DNA of 64,000 nt from NCBI RefSeq assembly GCF_003716875.1, contig NZ_CP033078.1, forward strand, positions 558,001 through 622,000. The letters are read 5' to 3'. Of the stretch, positions 59,766-64,000 are shown one piece after another (the first letter of the stretch is position 1; each line of letters starts with the position of its first letter). The position numbers and the translations under genes are program-made. The stretch is from Vibrio zhugei. Lineage in GTDB: Bacteria > Pseudomonadota > Gammaproteobacteria > Enterobacterales > Vibrionaceae. The notes beneath the pieces are model-generated. The model was not told where the DNA came from. It did no database searches and saw only the letters and a program-made list of their open reading frames with translations.

Positions 59766-61196
59766 GTGACAGATCTAATTAGCTTTTTGAATGATCTCCT
59801 ATGGGGGTCAGTTCTCGTTTATTTATTAGTGGGAGTAGGCATCTATTTCACTATCCGCTTGGGGTTCATCCAATTTCGCCATTTTGGCCATATGTTCTCC
59901 GTTTTGAAAAATAGCCGCAAAGGGGACAGCTCTGGGATTTCCTCTTTTCAAGCGTTGTGTACCAGTTTAGCCGCTCGTGTCGGAACAGGTAATATGGCTG
60001 GGGTTGCTGTGGCACTGACCGCCGGTGGACCAGGTGCTATTTTTTGGATGTGGGTCACGGCAATGCTTGGCATGGCAACCGCTTATGCGGAAAGCACCTT
60101 AGCCCAGTTGTATAAAACCCGAGACATGGACGGCAACTATCGTGGTGGCCCAGCCTATTATATGACTCGAGGTTTGGGCATGCGTTGGATGGGAGTACTA
60201 TTTTCACTCTTCTTGCTGATCGCTTTTGGTTTAGTGTTTAACGCCGTACAAGCCAACTCGATCACCAATGCCATGCATACCGCTTTTCACCTTGATCCTG
60301 TTTTGATTGGCATTGGCTTGGTTCTCATTGCGGGCTTTGTGATTTTTGGTGGTATCCGTAAAATTGCGCGAACCGCAGAATTGATTGTTCCATTTATGGC
60401 TCTGGCCTATTTGGCGATCGCTTTGTTCGTCATGTTTGCAAATATTGAAAAATTACCCGATATCATTGCCTTGATCTTCAAAAGTGCGTTCGGTTTCCAA
60501 CAAGCTGCCGCTGGTGGTGTGGGGTATGCGATTGCTCAAGCGATGATCAATGGGGTGAAACGCGGTCTTTTCTCTAACGAAGGGGGCATGGGCTCGGCAC
60601 CGAATGCGGCGGCAACCGCGACGCCATATCCACCTCATCCAGCCTCTCAAGGCTACGTACAAATGTTGGGCGTGTTTACCGATACGGTCGTTATTTGTTC
60701 TGCGACTATGGCCATCATCTTAATGTCTGGGGAATATGTGCCTCATAGTGACATTACAGGGATTTCATTGACGCAGCGAGCCTTGAGTACCCAAGTTGGC
60801 GATTGGGGCGGTACGTTCATTGCCGTGGCGATTTTCTTCTTTGCGTTTACCTCCATCATCGCAAACTATTCCTACGCAGAAACCAACTTGGTTTTCTTAA
60901 AAATGCGTAAAAAATCCACGCTAATGTTTTTCCGTGTGGTGTTTCTTGGCATGGTGATGTTTGGTTCGTTAGCGAATCTACCGACGGTTTGGTCGCTGGC
61001 TGATGTATCGATGGGCTTAATGGCGATCGTCAACCTTGTCGCGATTTTGTTGCTCTCGGGGATTGTGGTTAAGTTGACGAAAGATTATAACCAGCAGTTA
61101 AAAGCGGGCAAACTACCCACCTTTGATGTCAATGATTATCCCGAACTCAAATCGCAGTTAGAAGAAGGGATTTGGGATAACACCAAGACCAAGTAA
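59766..61196 (+). CDS. Sodium:alanine/glycine symporter (AGCS family)
   Basis: 476 residues with about eleven membrane helices. AGCS motifs are present: SSFQALCTSLAARVGTGNMA near 59-78, and GVKRGLFSNEGGMGSAPNAA near 264-283. It imports alanine or glycine with sodium. The start is a GTG behind AAGAGG; the base before forms ATGTGA, a start-stop pair overlapping the GTG. A strong terminator follows. The E. coli relative is YaaJ; the exact orthologue cannot be told. Confidence 0.92.
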   Translation: MTDLISFLNDLLWGSVLVYLLVGVGIYFTIRLGFIQFRHFGHMFSVLKNSRKGDSSGISSFQALCTSLAARVGTGNMAGVAVALTAGGPGAIFWMWVTAMLGMATAYAESTLAQLYKTRDMDGNYRGGPAYYMTRGLGMRWMGVLFSLFLLIAFGLVFNAVQANSITNAMHTAFHLDPVLIGIGLVLIAGFVIFGGIRKIARTAELIVPFMALAYLAIALFVMFANIEKLPDIIALIFKSAFGFQQAAAGGVGYAIAQAMINGVKRGLFSNEGGMGSAPNAAATATPYPPHPASQGYVQMLGVFTDTVVICSATMAIILMSGEYVPHSDITGISLTQRALSTQVGDWGGTFIAVAIFFFAFTSIIANYSYAETNLVFLKMRKKSTLMFFRVVFLGMVMFGSLANLPTVWSLADVSMGLMAIVNLVAILLLSGIVVKLTKDYNQQLKAGKLPTFDVNDYPELKSQLEEGIWDNTKTK

Positions 61197-61226
61197 TTCA
61201 TTGTTCAACCAATGATAAAAACTCAT

Positions 61227-61258
61227 AAAGCCATGCAGACACTGCATGGCTTTTTTTC
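61227..61258 (+). terminator. Terminator of the AGCS symporter gene
   Basis: AAGCCATGCAG pairs with CTGCATGGCTT around ACA, followed by seven T. Confidence 0.9.
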
Positions 61259-61316
61259 GACTTGGTTGTCGGTAACCAACACGCGCGTGCGCGTTTTTTC
61301 CAAATGATATCGTTAA

Positions 61317-61526
61317 CAAATTACTATTGGTACTATAGATAGTACCCAAGTCCAAGTTGGAAACGAGAATAAGCAAGTAACAAATATTAATGTACAAGAA
61401 TTGGTTGAACAAGTTGCATATTCTAATGATCCCAAAGCCAAGACATTACTCAAGGAATTACTTTCAAATAGTACAGTAGCAAGTGTTGTTGGAGCAGGGG
61501 TTTCTAGCTTACTCAGTTTACTATAG
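61317..61526 (+). pseudogene. Truncated ORF, C-terminal part of an unknown cassette-like protein
   Basis: A frame of 69 codons is open after a TAA at 61314 and ends TAG at 61526, with no ATG or GTG and no ribosome site, so its 5' end is lost. The text reads like real protein: TQVQVGNENKQVTNINVQEL, VEQVAYSNDPKAKTLLKELL, and a hydrophobic tail STVASVVGAGVSSLLSLL. A TTG at about 61404 is a poor alternative start. The attC-like site begins right after it, as in an integron cassette. I do not recognise the protein. Confidence 0.5.
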
Positions 61527-61531
61527 CAACT

Positions 61532-61639
61532 ATACATAACAATACGCACCAGCAAACACTACTAAGTTGTGCTCTTGTGGTTTAAAGTTATCAGTTTGCT
61601 GAGGCTGCAATCAAGGTACTGCAGTACTTTACGTTAGGC
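61532..61639 (+). repeat. attC-like integron recombination site
   Basis: About 108 bases between two core-like heptamers: ACATAAC (61534-61540, a fair match to RYYYAAC) and GTTAGGC (61633-61639, an exact GTTRRRY). Inside are the inverted pair CAGCAAAC (61550-61557) and GTTTGCTG (61594-61601), and a palindrome GTACTGCAGTAC (61616-61627). Length and position between two cassette-sized ORFs fit an attC; the internal L boxes are not clean, so the call stays tentative. Confidence 0.45.
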
Positions 61640-62009
61640 AAAAACAGGGAGGACTAGTGAAACTCAGTTGTCATTGTGGAAATGTTGAAATTACATTGAG
61701 TTTTTCTCCGAATGAAGTTGGGAAATGTAATTGTTCAATATGCCGTCGTTATTCTGCTCTTTGGGCTTACTATTTACCGGAAGACGTCCAGATAAAATTC
61801 CAAACTGAGAAAACAGTTTTCTATATTTGGGGCGACAGAGAGGCTAAATTTCATCGGTGTAATATATGTGGTTGTATTACTCATTACGTAACAACGGAGA
61901 AATGCAGCGAAAATATAGTGGCAGTAAATATGCGCATGGCCGAGGTAGAGGCATTATCGAAGATCCCAGAAAAGGAAATAGATGGTGCATCGCGCTAAAT
62001 TTGCCTAAC
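61633..62009. mobile_element. Integron cassette-like unit around the GFA gene
   Basis: GTTAGGCAAA at 61633-61642 and TTTGCCTAAC at 62000-62009 are perfect 10-base inverted repeats enclosing exactly one gene with short flanks. GTTAGGC and GCCTAAC are the classic cassette core sites (GTTRRRY and RYYYAAC). After 62009 no second half of an attC with another GTTRRRY is seen within about 110 bases, so the unit is partial or decayed. No intI gene is in the window. Confidence 0.5.
61657..61998 (+). CDS. GFA-family glutathione-dependent (CENP-V/GFA) protein
   Basis: 113 residues. The zinc-binding cysteines of the GFA fold are in order: LSCHCGNVEI near 4-13, CNCSICRRYSALWAYY near 24, and FHRCNICGCITHYV near 65. 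Members bind glutathione or thiol adducts; the real substrate is unknown, and formaldehyde activation is not shown for most. The start is a GTG behind GGGAGG. It is flanked by GTTAGGCAAA (61633-61642) and TTTGCCTAAC (62000-62009), which suggests an integron cassette. It is shorter at the C-terminus than many relatives. Confidence 0.8.
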   Translation: MKLSCHCGNVEITLSFSPNEVGKCNCSICRRYSALWAYYLPEDVQIKFQTEKTVFYIWGDREAKFHRCNICGCITHYVTTEKCSENIVAVNMRMAEVEALSKIPEKEIDGASR

Positions 62010-62256
62010 TAAAGAGTATGATATCAATCACTGATGTTTCGTCCTATTTTCATGCCACAGAGCGTCGTCTTTGAGTATCGAACTCAGAAGCGCACCTCTC
62101 TTTTCGTTGGTAAGAGATTTGTCCCACTTCTGTGCGTAAAGGGTTTTCTCACTTTATGTGAAGAGTGTTTTTTCGTACTCTAGACACATTGGTTAGTTCA
62201 CTGATTGACTGTGATATAGTGGCTACATAGACCCAACATACATTAGGACAATAATT

Positions 62257-63030
62257 ATGCTGATCGTCGTTTCTCCGGCAAAGACGCTAGACTATGAATC
62301 ACCTCTACCGACCAAAGACCATACTCAACCTGATCTGATTGAACATTCAGCTGAGTTGATCGATGTGTGTCAGACGCTATCGCCGCAAGATATTTCAAAG
62401 CTGATGAAAGTCAGTGACAAAATCGCAGGTTTGAACGTGGCTCGTTTTGCACAATGGAGTAAGCAGTTTGATTTTGATAACGCTCGCCAAGCAATCTTTG
62501 CTTTTAAAGGTGATGTCTATACAGGGCTAGACGCTACGTCGCTGTCGATGGACGATTTACACTATGCTCAAGACCATCTAAGAATGCTGTCGGGGCTATA
62601 CGGCCTACTTAAACCACTTGATTTAATGCAGCCTTATCGCTTAGAAATGGGCACTAAACTAGAGAATAACCGCGGCAGTAACTTGTATCAGTTCTGGGAT
62701 ACCATCATTACCGATAAAATTAATGAGGCGTTAGCGGCGCAAGGCTCTGAGCTTCTCATTAATTTGGCTTCGAATGAATACTTTAAAGCGGTGAAGCCTA
62801 AGCGCCTCGAAGGACAAGTGATTACGCCGGTATTTAAAGATTGCAAAAACGGCCAATACAAAGTCATCAGTTTTTATGCGAAAAAAGCTCGTGGCATGAT
62901 GGCGCGTTATATTATCGAAAATCGTATTGAGTCGGTTGAAGAGCTCAAGGGGTTCGATACGGCTGGGTATTATTTTGTTGCGGCTGAGTCATCGGGTAAC
63001 GAGCTGATATTCAAGCGCGAAGAGCAATAA
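62257..63030 (+). CDS. yaaA: Peroxide stress protein YaaA (DUF328)
   Basis: 257 residues. The family opens [17 protein letters not shown], has [11 protein letters not shown] near 83, [20 protein letters not shown] near 112, [11 protein letters not shown] near 168, and [19 protein letters not shown] near 207. In E. coli YaaA lowers free intracellular iron under peroxide stress and has a DNA-binding-like fold. yjjV follows after seven bases. Confidence 0.94.
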   Translation: MLIVVSPAKTLDYESPLPTKDHTQPDLIEHSAELIDVCQTLSPQDISKLMKVSDKIAGLNVARFAQWSKQFDFDNARQAIFAFKGDVYTGLDATSLSMDDLHYAQDHLRMLSGLYGLLKPLDLMQPYRLEMGTKLENNRGSNLYQFWDTIITDKINEALAAQGSELLINLASNEYFKAVKPKRLEGQVITPVFKDCKNGQYKVISFYAKKARGMMARYIIENRIESVEELKGFDTAGYYFVAAESSGNELIFKREEQ

Positions 63031-63037
63031 ATTCCCC

Positions 63038-63820
63038 ATGTTTTTTGATACCCACTGTCATATTGATTTTGCCGAGTTGGGTGATCCTCAAATGACCATA
63101 CAACAAGCGATGGACGCGGAAGTTCATCGCTTATTGTTGCCCGCCACCACACAAAAAAGTTGGGCGAATGTAACGTCGATTGTGTCTCGTTTTCCATCGG
63201 TCTATGGGGCTCTCGGTCTGCATCCTTACTTTTTATCCCCCGATATGGCGATGACCTCATCGCTCAGTCAATTAGATGACGCGTTAAAGCAGCGTTCTCG
63301 CCGAATTGTTGCTGTTGGTGAATGTGGATTAGACGCGATGATCGACATCGATTTTCAGCAGCAAGTCACAGTGTTTACTGAACACATTCGTTTGGCTCAG
63401 CATTATCACTTGCCACTGGTGATCCATAGCCGAAAAACTCATCATCACATTCTCTCTCTTCTCAAGAATGCGCAGTTTGATGAGGGGGGCGTCGTACATG
63501 GGTTTACTGGCAGTGAGCAACAGGCTCGGCAATTGATTGAGAGGGGGCTAAAAATCGGTGTAGGAGGGAGTATTACGTATTCTCGAGCACAAAAGACACG
63601 TCGTACCATAGCGTCACTTCCTCTTGAGTCACTCGTTCTGGAAACGGACGCGCCAGATATGCCCATTGCGGGCTTTCAAGGGAAAAGTAATCACCCTGAG
63701 CGTTTACCTCTTATCTTTCAGTGTCTGCTGGAGCTGCGCTCTGAAACGCCCGATGAGCTCAAATCTCAATTGTGGCATAACAGTTGTGACGTCTTTCAAT
63801 TACCGGATACTGCCCGCTGA
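63038..63820 (+). CDS. yjjV: TatD-family metal-dependent hydrolase YjjV
   Basis: 260 residues, a TIM-barrel amidohydrolase. Metal ligands are in FDTHCHIDF (1-9), VAVGECGLD near 90, VIHSRKTHHHIL near 127, VVHGFTGSEQ near 150 and ETDAPDMP near 200. The ITYSRAQKTRRTIASLPL segment and the length match YjjV rather than TatD itself. It may be a DNase or another hydrolase; the substrate is unknown. It starts seven bases after yaaA and is probably co-transcribed with it. The last 180 bases of the window hold no gene I can support. Confidence 0.88.
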   Translation: MFFDTHCHIDFAELGDPQMTIQQAMDAEVHRLLLPATTQKSWANVTSIVSRFPSVYGALGLHPYFLSPDMAMTSSLSQLDDALKQRSRRIVAVGECGLDAMIDIDFQQQVTVFTEHIRLAQHYHLPLVIHSRKTHHHILSLLKNAQFDEGGVVHGFTGSEQQARQLIERGLKIGVGGSITYSRAQKTRRTIASLPLESLVLETDAPDMPIAGFQGKSNHPERLPLIFQCLLELRSETPDELKSQLWHNSCDVFQLPDTAR

Positions 63821-64000
63821 TAGTCATCCTCATACGACACCTCAGCAGCGATTACCTGCGTTTTTGTCATGTCCTTTTCAGCCTGTCAATGAAAGTCAGA
63901 TATCCGTTCTAATGTCAATAGTTTCGTTTTCATCACACTTTTGCAATAGAGGCCAAATTCGTTTGGTCAAGTCGATTCAATGTCGTTATGCTCACAAAAA

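Noticed and set aside
61313..61555. 80-residue ORF on the minus strand
   Set aside because: Its opposite strand reads as a better protein that ends next to the attC-like site, and this frame shows no family features.

Overview
This window is chromosomal DNA of a gammaproteobacterium. Gene content and order point to the Vibrionaceae, most likely Vibrio. The markers are a DciA-type helicase loader beside secA, a PBP3/MurE-to-LpxC division and wall cluster without ddl, mtnN-btuF-yadS with a CobD-like membrane gene, ArcB/ArcA facing each other, a DUF3545 protein, and an integron-cassette-like patch. Nearly all of it is conserved housekeeping sequence. No tRNA, rRNA other than RNase P RNA, or CRISPR array was seen.

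Layout. 1-450: the 3' end of an IS4-family transposase. 490-3840 (minus): lpoA-yraN-diaA-dolP, serving envelope and replication control. 3904-5302: rsmI and the RNase P RNA gene rnpB with its own promoter and terminator. 5310-22050: the dcw cluster (rsmH, ftsL, ftsI, murE, murF, mraY, murD, ftsW, murG, murC, ftsQ, ftsA, ftsZ, lpxC), which makes lipid II and the divisome. No mraZ precedes rsmH, and a promoter sits before ftsQ. 22100-26249: dciA (minus), secA and mutT. 26335-32026: dapB and carAB, the latter with a sigma70-like promoter and two ArgR-like boxes 21 bp apart.

32207-37919: a TSUP permease, then pdxY, yadS, btuF, a CobD-like gene, mtnN and a DUF1499 lipoprotein on the minus strand. 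37966-43859 (minus): gltBD. 44478-48895: a sugar acetyltransferase, arcB with an unknown lipoprotein, and convergent arcA with an FNR-like box upstream. 49586-55216: an RraA-like protein, then the threonine operon, whose 17-codon leader peptide thrL and attenuator are readable base by base. 55301-58806: grcA, a 39-codon small ORF, ung, and a hemerythrin gene split by a complete IS30-family element. 58868-63820: a DUF3545 protein, an AGCS symporter, an integron-like patch (a truncated ORF, an attC-like site and a GFA-family gene between perfect 10-bp inverted core sites), yaaA and a YjjV/TatD hydrolase.

The most interesting places are the IS30-split hemerythrin gene (removing the element restores a single reading frame of about 182-184 codons), the cassette-like island at 61317-62009, the thrL attenuator, the missing mraZ, and several short ORFs with good ribosome binding sites in otherwise empty gaps (56178, 59423, 49367, and 22988 overlapping secA). 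No new large defence or biosynthetic system is visible.
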